A stretch of 36,064 bases of DNA from NCBI GenBank assembly GCA_903872185.1, contig CAIQJL010000055.1, forward strand, positions 1 to 36,064. Reading direction: 5' to 3'. The notes beneath the pieces are model-generated. The model was not told the DNA's origin. It searched no databases and saw nothing but the letters and a program-made list of their open reading frames with translations. Positions 9,306 to 17,626 of the stretch are shown here, piece by piece. Position 1 is the first letter of the stretch; each line of letters begins with the position of its first letter. The position numbers and the translations under genes were made by a program. Source of the stretch: an uncultured Bacteroidota bacterium (GTDB lineage: Bacteria; Bacteroidota; Bacteroidia; Bacteroidales; GWA2-32-17).

Positions 9306-10973
9306 TTAAAAAGAATAAGTTAATCCACCAAGAATATTAAACCCTTGAGTAGGATAAAAATTCCAATAATATTTTTTTGATGCAGTTATATTATTAAGAT
9401 TTAAAAATGCAGATAAAACTTTTGAGTAACGATACTCAATTCCAATATTTGCATCTATAGTATTTTTTAGTTTAAAAGGTGAATCTTGTGCTCTGAAATT
9501 TGGTGCATATCTGTCGCCTAAACAAAATACATCTAATGCAACAATAATTTTATTGCGTAAGTTATAGCGAGTTGTTAGGGTCACATCCCATTCTGGTTTA
9601 TGCCATGGTTTGTCAAGAGTTTTAAGAGTGTATTTGTAATAATTTCCTTTTAAGAAAATATTTAATTTTTCAGAATTTTTATAAGAAATTTCTCCATTAA
9701 AATGTAAAAGTTCTACTTTATCATAAACTACATTAAAGTAATTACCAATTGCAAGTGAATCATTAACATTTACGAAGAAATACATGTTATCATATGTGCC
9801 ATACGTTCCTTTAACAAGAAAAGAAATTTTCTTACTGAAATTGCCTTTAAAGCCTGCAAAAATATTTATTTTGTTATTAGTATTCTTCATTTGTAATCCT
9901 GGTCTTGTATAAGGATTTTCTATTGTCATCTTTGAAAAATGATTCTGAATCATTCCTCCATCAATTCCAACAAATGGGATTAAAAAATTTTCAATAACAT
10001 TATATTGTAAATTTACATTAGGGTAGAAATGATAAAAGGTTGAGTCGGAATATGCATCAACATTCATCACTAAACCACAATTAATTTTCCAGTTATTACC
10101 TGACAGTCTTACCCATGGATTTAGTGTTATTAAAGCATTATTAAGGGTGTCCATTACAGAATTTTTATTTATCCATGATAAACCAATTGTTCCACCAATT
10201 AATTCGCTTTTATAAAAACTATTTATATCTGCTCTTAAGTCAAAAAGATTTTGGTAACTTTTATAATGATCTTCAAAATATTCGTATTTCAATTTTACAT
10301 CATAATTAATATGGGTAGAATCTTTATAATTTGTAAGCAGGCTGGCATTCCCAGTTATAGTGTTATAATGTTGAAAGATCTGTTTTTTCTCAATAACTGT
10401 ATCAGTAAAAGCTGTATCGTAACCATAATAGTGAAGAGCATTTCGTACATATGATGCATCGCCACACAATGTAGAATTTTCAAAAAACTTTTTCCCGAAA
10501 AGTTTTATATTATTATCACTATATGATGCAGGTGACTTAAAATCGTTAGCGAGTTTCAACTTTGTTATCGAAGAATGGTGTTTTATGTAAAATCCACCTG
10601 AATAATCTTTTGATCTTAGCATATTAATTCCACCTTCACCAAGTAGAGTGTTATAATTACCATAGCCTGCTTTTAAATAAGTTGAATAGAGTTTTGATAT
10701 AGGTTCGCCAACCATTTTTGCAGGTTGAATAGGTAATACCTGAAAATCTACTGGAAGTTGTTTAGGATATACTTTATAGTTAAAAATATTTTTTACTCCT
10801 GAAGTATCATTAATTTCAGGTAATAAGTTTATTTTATATGCATCGCCAACTGTAGGGTCGTATGGCTTTACTACAATTACATTGTCGTTTAATTTAGTTT
10901 GCGAAATAGCCGCTTTATTAAAAGCAAGTAATGTGCAAATAAATATTATGGTTATAACCAAAATGTTTTTCAT
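9306..10973 (-). CDS. Outer-membrane beta-barrel protein, TonB-dependent-receptor-like without plug
   Basis: A 555-residue exported protein. The signal peptide ends near residue 24 (KAAISQ). After about 80 residues of extended periplasmic linker, amphipathic strands alternate to the end, with many aromatic girdle residues and Asn/Asp-rich loops. The C-terminus GGLTYSF is a classic outer-membrane insertion signal with terminal Phe. The late strands resemble those of TonB-dependent receptors, but there is no plug domain or TonB box, so a transport role is not shown. The start is 11 nt after the stop of the large TPR gene, so the two form an operon and probably an envelope complex. Substrate unknown. 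Confidence 0.82.
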   Translation of the reverse strand: MKNILVITIIFICTLLAFNKAAISQTKLNDNVIVVKPYDPTVGDAYKINLLPEINDTSGVKNIFNYKVYPKQLPVDFQVLPIQPAKMVGEPISKLYSTYLKAGYGNYNTLLGEGGINMLRSKDYSGGFYIKHHSSITKLKLANDFKSPASYSDNNIKLFGKKFFENSTLCGDASYVRNALHYYGYDTAFTDTVIEKKQIFQHYNTITGNASLLTNYKDSTHINYDVKLKYEYFEDHYKSYQNLFDLRADINSFYKSELIGGTIGLSWINKNSVMDTLNNALITLNPWVRLSGNNWKINCGLVMNVDAYSDSTFYHFYPNVNLQYNVIENFLIPFVGIDGGMIQNHFSKMTIENPYTRPGLQMKNTNNKINIFAGFKGNFSKKISFLVKGTYGTYDNMYFFVNVNDSLAIGNYFNVVYDKVELLHFNGEISYKNSEKLNIFLKGNYYKYTLKTLDKPWHKPEWDVTLTTRYNLRNKIIVALDVFCLGDRYAPNFRAQDSPFKLKNTIDANIGIEYRYSKVLSAFLNLNNITASKKYYWNFYPTQGFNILGGLTYSF

Positions 10974-10984
10974 ATGAGTTTCGG

Positions 10985-13900
10985 TTAATTAGATTTATTT
11001 TCTTCGTTAATATTAATTTCAATATTTTCAGGAGCTGGCTGACCTTGTTCTTGTTGTTTTCTTAAAAGTTCCTGCTCTTCCATAATTTTTATCTGGTCGA
11101 GTTTTGATTTTGCATCGTCAATCATGCCATCATCTTTAATTGTATAATTATCAATTACACTTTGTAGTGTTGCTTTTGCTTGAAAATTATCTTTTTTAAC
11201 TACATAAATTTCGGCAAGTAGAAGGAATCCTTTTGCCAACCATTTTTGTTGAGGAGTATTCTTTTTAACAAAATCGAAAATTTCTTTTTCAGCTAAATCG
11301 TGTTGGTTTTGTTTGAAGTATATATCAGCTGTTAAGTATTTAGATTCTGCTTCAATTGCACTTTTACAACTTTTAGAGATTAAGGTAAACTCTTCCAATG
11401 CTGCCTCGTAGTTAGTTGAATTATACTCGCATTTTCCAACAATATAATGTGCCTCACGAACTATTTCATCAGAAAGTTTTTCCATACCAAGAACTTGAAT
11501 TGCAGATTTTTTTGCGTTTTCTAAATCGTTTAATTGAAAATAACAACGCATTTTACCAATTTTTGAAGCTGTAATATTTGTTTGATAAACTGCTGAACTT
11601 TCTAAATTAAGGTAGTAATTTAAAGCCTCGCGATAGTTAGCTTTATTAAATTCGAACTTTGAAACTTTTGCAAGTGCAGGCTCTGTATATACACTGTTTG
11701 GTCTACTAAGTACTTTTTTGTAAAATTCTGCTGACGCATCTGGATTAGATGATTTGTTTAAACATTCTGCTTTATAATAAAAAACGTTAACAGAAAAAAT
11801 TCCTGTTTCGCCAAACTTTGCAATATAATCTGCAAATAAACCTTCAGCTTTTGCACAGTCGTCTGCCATATAAACTTTTTCGGCAGTAGAATACATAAGT
11901 GAATCTTGTTCTGTTATTCTGAAATCACCTTGATTACCTCTGTCTTTTAAATAAGCATAATAGTTATTTACATCATTCATGTCAAGATAAACAGTTTTTA
12001 AACCTGTGAATGCATCTTTAGCTTCCGGACTATTTGAATAATTTTCTATTACCTTTTTGTAAACTGCAAGTGCTTTTTCATTTTGATCGTTATTATAATA
12101 AACTAATCCCATTTGTATATATGATTTTCTAACAAAATCACTTGCTGGATACTCGTCAATTATTTTTTGATATGTATTTAAAGCCATTTCTTTTTCTTCA
12201 ATAGCTACATAACTGTTAGCAAGCTCAAACATAGCATCATCAACATATGGTGAACCTGAATAATCGCTTAAAAGTTGATTTAAAACAATTATCTTTTCAT
12301 TTTGTTGTTTTAACAAACCAAGGCAAAATCCTTTCTGATACATAGAATAATCAACTGCGGCTAAATGTATGTCTATAGATTTCGAGTAATTTTCTACAGC
12401 AACTTCATAATCTCTTGCCGAAAAATTACAATCACCAATTCTACAATATGCATCTGCTGTTAATTTTGTTTTAACATTTGGTTGGTTGTCTGCAAATTTT
12501 CTAAACCAGGTAAGTGCTTGTTTGTAATCTAGCTTTTTAAAATAACAGTAACCCATACTGTAATATGCCAAATTAAATTCTTTGGAACCAAATGCACCAG
12601 TTGACAATAAAAATTTATTAAACTGAGAAATTGCATCGTCATAACGAGTTAATCTAAAATATGATTCCCCTTTCCAGAAAATAGATTGTGCTTTATAAAG
12701 CTGATTATATTTTGCGTTGTTAAGAGATTTATCAAAGTGAATAATTGCCTGACTGAATTCTAAATTATTAAAAAGCTCCAATCCTCTGAAATATGCTACA
12801 CGTTGGTATGATTCTTCAATCTCATTTGTTATATTCTGAACGCTTTCAAAAACTTCAATGGCTTCTTTATAGTTTTTGGTATTCATATATACTTTTCCTA
12901 ACAAAGTATATACTTCATCAAGTCTTTGTGATTTAGGAAAAAGTTTGATAAATTCATTAAATGTAGATACTGCTTCGTTAAATGGAGAATAAGAAAGTTC
13001 TAAAGTAAGTTTTGCATAATTAAACATTGCATCTTCTTTTATATATGGATCAAAATCCATTTTTGAAGCGTTTCCTAATGCAATTCTTGCCATTTTTTTA
13101 TTGTTATCGGCAAAATAACAGTCTGCTAATAGATAAAGTGAACTTTGCGAAAGGCTATCTTTAACTCCTGTAATTTTATCAAGGGTGGATGTGGCATTTG
13201 CATAATTACCAGTTTTGTAATATGCGTATCCAAGTTCATAAATATCGCGACGGGTAATATTTGAAACTTTATCGCGATACATTTCAAGATAAGGTATAGC
13301 TTCTTTAAAACGATTTGTTCTGTAATATGATTCACCAATTATTCTTGCAATTTCTGGAGCACGTTTAGTAGTTGCCGAATCAAGCAATCCAGGTGAGTAT
13401 GTAATTACGCTGTCAAATTTTTCTTGTAAAAAATAAATCTGAGTAATGTAATAAGGCACTATCTGACCGAAAAGTTCATCTTTAGAAAGTTTTTGAAATC
13501 CCAATAAAGCTGTTTCGTAATTTTTCTTTGTGTAGGAAATATGAGAGTAGAAATATGTTGCAGGACTGGTATATTTTGTATTTAAATCTTTTATTTCATA
13601 AAGAGCTTTTTCTGATTTTTCAAAGTCTTTTACAACAAAATAACTATAGCCGCTTTTAAAATAAAATTCAGCTTTTTCTTCATCATTTAGGTAATATGGG
13701 TCTATTTTCTCAAACCAATCTAATGCTGTTTTAAATCTTTTTTCGCGATACTGGAACTTTCCAATATAAAAAATTGCTGCTTTTTGACGCGAACTTTCGG
13801 GATTATTGTTAATAAAGTTCATTATTCTATATTCCGCATCTTTATTAAAAAGTTCCAACGCGCAAAGAGATGAGTAATAATCTGCGTCGGTACGCATAAG

Positions 13901-14104
13901 ATTTTCTCTTGTAGGTAAAGTTTTTCGATATTCATCAAATGCTTCTTGCGAGAAGCCATATTTCTGTTTTTCGAATAACTCAACTGCTTTTTTAAAACTA
14001 TAATCTGCGTCATTATTAATTGCAGTTTTTTGTGCCCAAGCACTACTGCTAAAACATAATGATACGATTACAAATACTCTGATTAACAAAATCTTGTTGT
14101 GCAT
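10985..14104 (-). CDS. Large exported tetratricopeptide-repeat protein
   Basis: A 1039-residue protein. Residues 1-24 are a signal peptide ending SSAWAQ, so the protein is periplasmic or surface-associated. From about residue 30 to 1000 it consists of tandem 34-residue helical hairpins with TPR signatures, for example W/Y at position 4, A at 8/20 and P at 32 (SYFRLTRYDDAISQFNKFL, SYVAIEEKEMALNTYQKII). At least twenty repeats can be picked out. The last about 35 residues are Glu/Gln/Asn-rich and probably disordered. TPR arrays are protein-binding scaffolds. It precedes the beta-barrel gene by 11 nt, which suggests a lipoprotein-free TPR/outer-membrane pair. The specific function is unknown. 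Confidence 0.88.
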   Translation of the reverse strand: MHNKILLIRVFVIVSLCFSSSAWAQKTAINNDADYSFKKAVELFEKQKYGFSQEAFDEYRKTLPTRENLMRTDADYYSSLCALELFNKDAEYRIMNFINNNPESSRQKAAIFYIGKFQYREKRFKTALDWFEKIDPYYLNDEEKAEFYFKSGYSYFVVKDFEKSEKALYEIKDLNTKYTSPATYFYSHISYTKKNYETALLGFQKLSKDELFGQIVPYYITQIYFLQEKFDSVITYSPGLLDSATTKRAPEIARIIGESYYRTNRFKEAIPYLEMYRDKVSNITRRDIYELGYAYYKTGNYANATSTLDKITGVKDSLSQSSLYLLADCYFADNNKKMARIALGNASKMDFDPYIKEDAMFNYAKLTLELSYSPFNEAVSTFNEFIKLFPKSQRLDEVYTLLGKVYMNTKNYKEAIEVFESVQNITNEIEESYQRVAYFRGLELFNNLEFSQAIIHFDKSLNNAKYNQLYKAQSIFWKGESYFRLTRYDDAISQFNKFLLSTGAFGSKEFNLAYYSMGYCYFKKLDYKQALTWFRKFADNQPNVKTKLTADAYCRIGDCNFSARDYEVAVENYSKSIDIHLAAVDYSMYQKGFCLGLLKQQNEKIIVLNQLLSDYSGSPYVDDAMFELANSYVAIEEKEMALNTYQKIIDEYPASDFVRKSYIQMGLVYYNNDQNEKALAVYKKVIENYSNSPEAKDAFTGLKTVYLDMNDVNNYYAYLKDRGNQGDFRITEQDSLMYSTAEKVYMADDCAKAEGLFADYIAKFGETGIFSVNVFYYKAECLNKSSNPDASAEFYKKVLSRPNSVYTEPALAKVSKFEFNKANYREALNYYLNLESSAVYQTNITASKIGKMRCYFQLNDLENAKKSAIQVLGMEKLSDEIVREAHYIVGKCEYNSTNYEAALEEFTLISKSCKSAIEAESKYLTADIYFKQNQHDLAEKEIFDFVKKNTPQQKWLAKGFLLLAEIYVVKKDNFQAKATLQSVIDNYTIKDDGMIDDAKSKLDQIKIMEEQELLRKQQEQGQPAPENIEININEENKSN

Positions 14105-14236
14105 AAGCTTTTTACTTATAATAAAGCTAAAGTAGATATTTAATATCCTGTCAGATTTTGTAGTTCAATCTTTTAATTAACAATTGAATGTTCATTTCTG
14201 AATAAGAAATTAATTACAATTGGCGATTTATATCTT

Positions 14237-14244
14237 TAGCTTTG
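14237..14244 (+). promoter_or_regulatory. -7 element (TAGCTTTG) of ftsE
   Basis: A perfect TAnnTTTG match 22 nt before the ftsE ATG. A TTG lies only 14 nt upstream of it, shorter than the usual spacing, so the -33 element is unclear. Confidence 0.5.
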
Positions 14245-14266
14245 TAGTAAAAGCAAAACTCAATTT

Positions 14267-14980
14267 ATGGAAGAAAATTATACAGTTCAAATTGAAAACG
14301 CAAACATATATCAGCAAGACGAAAAGGTTTTATGCGACGTTAATCTGAATATTAAAAAAGGCGAATTTGTTTATCTTATCGGTCGTGTTGGAAGTGGGAA
14401 ATCAAGTTTGATAAATACATTATATGGCGAAATTATTCTTACAGAGGGCGAGGGAAGTGTATGTGATTTTAATCTCAAAACAATAAAGAAAAGAGAAATT
14501 CCAATGCTTCGCAGAAAAATTGGAGTAGTTTTTCAGGATTTTCAGTTGCTAACAGATAGAACAGTTTATGCAAATTTAAAATTTGTACTAAAGGCTACAG
14601 GCTGGAAAAATGAAGAAATCGATAAACGCATTTCTGAAGTTCTAGAAAATGTAGGATTGCTTGATAAAATTAAGCGTATGCCACATGAGCTTTCTGGTGG
14701 TGAACAACAAAGAGTTGTTATTGCACGTGCTTTGTTAAATCACCCCGAATTAATATTAGCAGATGAACCAACCGGGCATTTAGATCCCGAAACATCTGAA
14801 GGTATTTTAAATTTATTAACTGAGATAAGTAAAACTGGTTGTTCGGTTTTAATGGCAACTCATAATTACACGGTGTTAAAAAAATTCCCAAATAGAACAA
14901 TTAAATGTGAGGGTGGAAAAATAACAGATCTTAGTGAAACTGTCTCTGCAATTGATTTTGATTCGTTGAAAGAGGATTAA
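14267..14980 (+). CDS. ftsE: Cell-division ABC ATPase FtsE
   Basis: ATP-binding subunit of the FtsEX complex, which controls septal peptidoglycan hydrolases at the inner membrane. 237 residues, a typical length. Walker A GRVGSGKS at 39-46, Q-loop Gln90 in VVFQDFQLL, signature LSGGEQQ at 142-148, Walker B LILADEP at 162-168 and switch His199 are all present, so it should be active. The segment MLRRKIGVVFQDFQLLTDRTV is typical of FtsE rather than LolD. No ftsX is adjacent; the gene stands alone between a divergent TPR gene and a long spacer. Separation of ftsE from ftsX is usual in Bacteroidota as I know them. A LolD-like role is less likely. Confidence 0.87.
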   Translation: MEENYTVQIENANIYQQDEKVLCDVNLNIKKGEFVYLIGRVGSGKSSLINTLYGEIILTEGEGSVCDFNLKTIKKREIPMLRRKIGVVFQDFQLLTDRTVYANLKFVLKATGWKNEEIDKRISEVLENVGLLDKIKRMPHELSGGEQQRVVIARALLNHPELILADEPTGHLDPETSEGILNLLTEISKTGCSVLMATHNYTVLKKFPNRTIKCEGGKITDLSETVSAIDFDSLKED

Positions 14981-14988
14981 TAAACTAA

Positions 14989-15108
14989 TTACAATATTAA
15001 AATGTTTTTGCCTTTTTTGAGTAATTGTTCTGGTAGATAAGGTGCTTTATGTTTTTCTTTTTTATTTTTTGCTACAGTATACACAAATAATCCGCTGCGG
15101 CTTACAAA
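14989..15108 (-). pseudogene. Possible C-terminal gene remnant downstream of ftsE
   Basis: The minus strand is open from just after a TGA (15109-15111) to a TAA at 14989-14991. It encodes FVSRSGLFVYTVAKNKKEKH followed by KAPYLPEQLLKKGKNILIL. There is no start codon. The residue mix looks protein-like, but the stretch is only 39 codons, so chance is possible. The parent family is not recognised. Confidence 0.25.
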
Positions 15109-15348
15109 TCAATTTGTGAAATCAGTTGTTACTTTGTTTTTAGGAAATTAGAGACTCTCTGTCTCGTTGTGATTTTTTTTTAACAGAAATAATGTGACAA
15201 ATACCAATTATTTTATTAATTATTTATTGTTATTTTTGGTTTTAGATATTTATAAATACTTAATGTTGATTTTAGCGATGTGGTTGCATTAATTTATGTA
15301 AACCTAATGTTATCATCTCAATCTAATTTCAAAATTAAATACTTTAGA

Positions 15349-15356
15349 TAGATTTG
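15349..15356 (+). promoter_or_regulatory. Possible -7 element (TAGATTTG) of the lipoprotein gene
   Basis: A perfect TAnnTTTG match 45 nt upstream of the lipoprotein start. No clear TTTG at the -33 position. Confidence 0.35.
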
Positions 15357-15401
15357 AAATTTGAATTTAAGTTAACGCAAAATCAAAATAACTGAATAAA
15401 C

Positions 15402-15878
15402 ATGAAAAATTTAGTAATTGTTAGTGTCTTAATTTTTGGATTATTTTTTATATCATGTAAAAAATATGAGGATGGTCCATATGTTTCACTTAGAAGTTTT
15501 AAGAAGAAAATTGTTGGGACTTGGGAAGCAACTCAACAGTTTGAGGATGATAAAGAATATTTAAATAAATGGACATTAACATTTGATCAATTGGAAGATT
15601 CTAAGAATCCCGAAGGAAGTATAAATACTTATACAATGTTTTTAGCTGATGGGTCAAATGATGAAGTGAAATATAAAGGAATTTGGGAAGTTTCTTCAGA
15701 TAAAAAGCAGATTATTATGAATTTTAGTTCTATATCATATAATGTAGGAAATGGATGGCAGACTAGTAATGACCATAGTAAACTTACTTTTGATATAAAT
15801 AGGATTACTAAAGATGAATTATGGGTTGATAGTGATGTGGCACCCCATAAATATTCTTTTAGATTTAAAAAAATATAA
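15402..15878 (+). CDS. Lipocalin-like lipoprotein
   Basis: A 158-residue lipoprotein. The hydrophobic signal ends in lipobox FISC (Cys19), followed by Lys-Lys-Tyr. The mature part begins with GPYVSLRSFKKKIVGTWEAT, a start typical of the small lipocalin-like beta-barrel lipoproteins of Bacteroidota. It continues with alternating beta strands (WTLTFDQLE, YKGIWEVSSDKKQIIMNFS, ELWVDSD) and ends in YSFRFKKI. It is probably anchored in the outer membrane facing the periplasm or surface. Ligand and function are unknown. Stands alone on the plus strand. Confidence 0.75.
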   Translation: MKNLVIVSVLIFGLFFISCKKYEDGPYVSLRSFKKKIVGTWEATQQFEDDKEYLNKWTLTFDQLEDSKNPEGSINTYTMFLADGSNDEVKYKGIWEVSSDKKQIIMNFSSISYNVGNGWQTSNDHSKLTFDINRITKDELWVDSDVAPHKYSFRFKKI

Positions 15879-15999
15879 AGGTTAACAAATGATGAAATTT
15901 CAAGTTTGGTGCAGAGTTGTGGATAAAATAATAAACAGTTACATGCACTAGAGTAGGATTTCTCTGATTGTAAGTAAATGTAAGGTGTTTGGCAGATTC

Positions 16000-16482
16000 T
16001 TATCCCAAATTATTATTCGGAATATTATTCTGTTTCATGTATTTTGTTATCCTTTTAATATGATCTTTCTCATCGCCATTCAATTTTTGAAATAAAATAT
16101 TATCCTTTGATTCAAAATTACTGGCCATAAATTTTTGATATGTGCTTTCTAATAAAGAAGTCTCAATTAAAAGTGCAAGATTAAATGCAAAAACTCTATC
16201 GGGTACTTTATTAAAATCGACTATTAATTTGTCAATTTTTTCTTTGTTATCAATTATTGATAATATATTGTTAGGAATAATTTGATTAAAAATTTTATTA
16301 TCGCTTTCTAAATAAGAGTAGCTTTTTTGCATTATTACTGCATGATTTCTTTCTTCCTTGGCAATCTTATTCCAGAAAGCAGAGTCTTCTGTATATAATT
16401 TACCATATAAAGTGTAAAGATTATAAATCTCCATTTCAAATTTTACAGCTTCTTGTATCAGCGTTAATAAATAATTTCCCAT
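16000..16482 (-). CDS. Ferritin-like (rubrerythrin-type) four-helix protein
   Basis: A 160-residue cytoplasmic protein predicted to be all-helical. It carries the metal-ligand pattern of ferritin-like diiron proteins: Glu18 (in FEMEIYNLY), Glu44-x-x-His47 (EERNH), Glu107 or Glu112, and Glu138-x-x-His141 (DEKDH). It could bind a dinuclear metal centre and handle peroxide or metal, but there is no rubredoxin domain, so it is not a full rubrerythrin. It starts 11 nt after the fluoride-channel gene and is surely co-transcribed with it. The link to fluoride is unexplained. Confidence 0.75.
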   Translation of the reverse strand: MGNYLLTLIQEAVKFEMEIYNLYTLYGKLYTEDSAFWNKIAKEERNHAVIMQKSYSYLESDNKIFNQIIPNNILSIIDNKEKIDKLIVDFNKVPDRVFAFNLALLIETSLLESTYQKFMASNFESKDNILFQKLNGDEKDHIKRITKYMKQNNIPNNNLG

Positions 16483-16493
16483 AATTACTATTA

Positions 16494-16868
16494 TTAAATT
16501 TTAGAAATAAATAAACCAAACCACACTGCTAAAAGACCAATAATAACACTTAATCCAATATAGGTAATAGCTAAAAAAGTATTTCCGTTTTGCATTAAAC
16601 TCATATTTTCTGACGAAAAAGCTGAGAAAGTTGTAAATCCGCCACAAAAACCTGTTATTAGTAGTAATCGTAAGTTTTCATTAAAATTCCCAGTTCTTTC
16701 AAATAGTCCAATAAATATTCCGATTAATAAACAACCCAAAATATTTACTATAAATGTTGCTAAAGGAAAATTGTTACTATAAAATTTTACAGAAAAAATT
16801 GTTGCCAGATATCTTAATATACTACCTGCAGCACCACCAATTGCAACAATTATAATTTGTTTAATCAT
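16494..16868 (-). CDS. crcB: Fluoride ion channel CrcB/Fluc
   Basis: Inner-membrane channel that exports fluoride; works as an antiparallel dual-topology dimer. 124 residues with four membrane helices. Family signatures are GGAAGSILRY at 11-20, the conserved Asn42 in the second helix (FIVNILGCLLIG) and the polar track GFCGGFTTFSAFSSE at 73-87, which includes the Phe pair and the central Na+-site region. Only 55 nt separate it from the upstream gene, and no fluoride riboswitch is seen there. First gene of a two-gene unit with the ferritin-like gene. Confidence 0.95.
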   Translation of the reverse strand: MIKQIIIVAIGGAAGSILRYLATIFSVKFYSNNFPLATFIVNILGCLLIGIFIGLFERTGNFNENLRLLLITGFCGGFTTFSAFSSENMSLMQNGNTFLAITYIGLSVIIGLLAVWFGLFISKI

Positions 16869-16923
16869 AGTAAATTTTTAAAGTAAAGATAATATGACTG
16901 AGTATTAAATGCAAATTAAGTAA

Positions 16924-17502
16924 TTATTTACATTCAGGTAAAGCAGGTTCATTATCTGGTTCTACTCCAAACCAAACTAATGCAAAATGCCCTTCTACAG
17001 CAATACCAATTGCTTTCCACCCCATTTTGTTAAAGACTCCTTTTTCGGTTATGACTTGATTATGACCCGGGCTTTTTTTCCAACCCGATAAGGCATCAGC
17101 TGGGGTGGCGTTTTCTGATGTCTCAAATGCAATTTCGTACCCTTCAGATTTGTATTTTGTTAGTTCGCTAGGTTTCGACCACATTAATGCTGCATTTTTA
17201 TGATCATCAGTGTAACAACATGCCTTCCATTTTCCTTTGTTCGACCAGCTATGGGTATTGCAAATTCCAGTGTCTGAATGATTCTCTGTTAAATCTGTAA
17301 TGTGAATTTTTGCCACTTTTGTTAGTTCGGTAGATAATTTAATAGGAGGTAACTTTTTTGTTTTTCTATACAGATTAATTTGCTTTAATAATTCTTTTTC
17401 ATTAGAATTAATGCAATATGTTATTTTATTTTGCTTTTGAGCTTTTACTAAATTAGCATTTAATAAAAACAAACAAATAAGTGTTAAGGAATATATTTTC
17501 AT
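16924..17502 (-). CDS. Secreted CAP (SCP/PR-1) domain protein
   Basis: A 192-residue exported protein with a signal peptide ending LVKAQ at about residue 22. The CAP domain shows the helix LLKQINLYRKTKKLPPIKLS, the central THSW with a possible ligand His, GYEIAFETSENATPADALSGW, SPGHNQVI and the closing strands KAIGIAVEGHFALVWFG. The HNxxI motif and Ser/His/Glu cavity of the family are kept, with His in SPGHNQ. CAP proteins are secreted; their bacterial roles are poorly known. Several Cys residues (including an adjacent pair in KACCY) could form disulfides. Monocistronic. Confidence 0.85.
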   Translation of the reverse strand: MKIYSLTLICLFLLNANLVKAQKQNKITYCINSNEKELLKQINLYRKTKKLPPIKLSTELTKVAKIHITDLTENHSDTGICNTHSWSNKGKWKACCYTDDHKNAALMWSKPSELTKYKSEGYEIAFETSENATPADALSGWKKSPGHNQVITEKGVFNKMGWKAIGIAVEGHFALVWFGVEPDNEPALPECK

Positions 17503-17626
17503 TTCTTAATTTAAAAAAAATGTTACAAAAAAAAACAATAAATGATATTTTCAGTTTTTAAATATTTAATTCTTGTCAATTTCATATATATTGTTTTTGT
17601 ATTTTTACATGATAAACGAATAATTG

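Larger units (their letters stand above)
14981..15401. other. Intergenic region with possible remnant, small hairpin and promoter-like octamer
   Basis: Holds the possible remnant (14989-15108), a GAGAC-TCTCT-GTCTC hairpin at 15151-15165 and a TAGATTTG octamer at 15349-15356. The remainder is AT-rich with nothing recognisable. Confidence 0.5.

Noticed and set aside
15889-15951. 20-codon frame MMKFQVWCRVVDKIINSYMH
   Set aside because: Too short, no promoter, no recognised similarity. Could be a remnant, but cannot be supported.
16869-16923. Fluoride riboswitch upstream of crcB
   Set aside because: Only 55 AT-rich nt are available, and no conserved pseudoknot pattern of the fluoride aptamer is visible.
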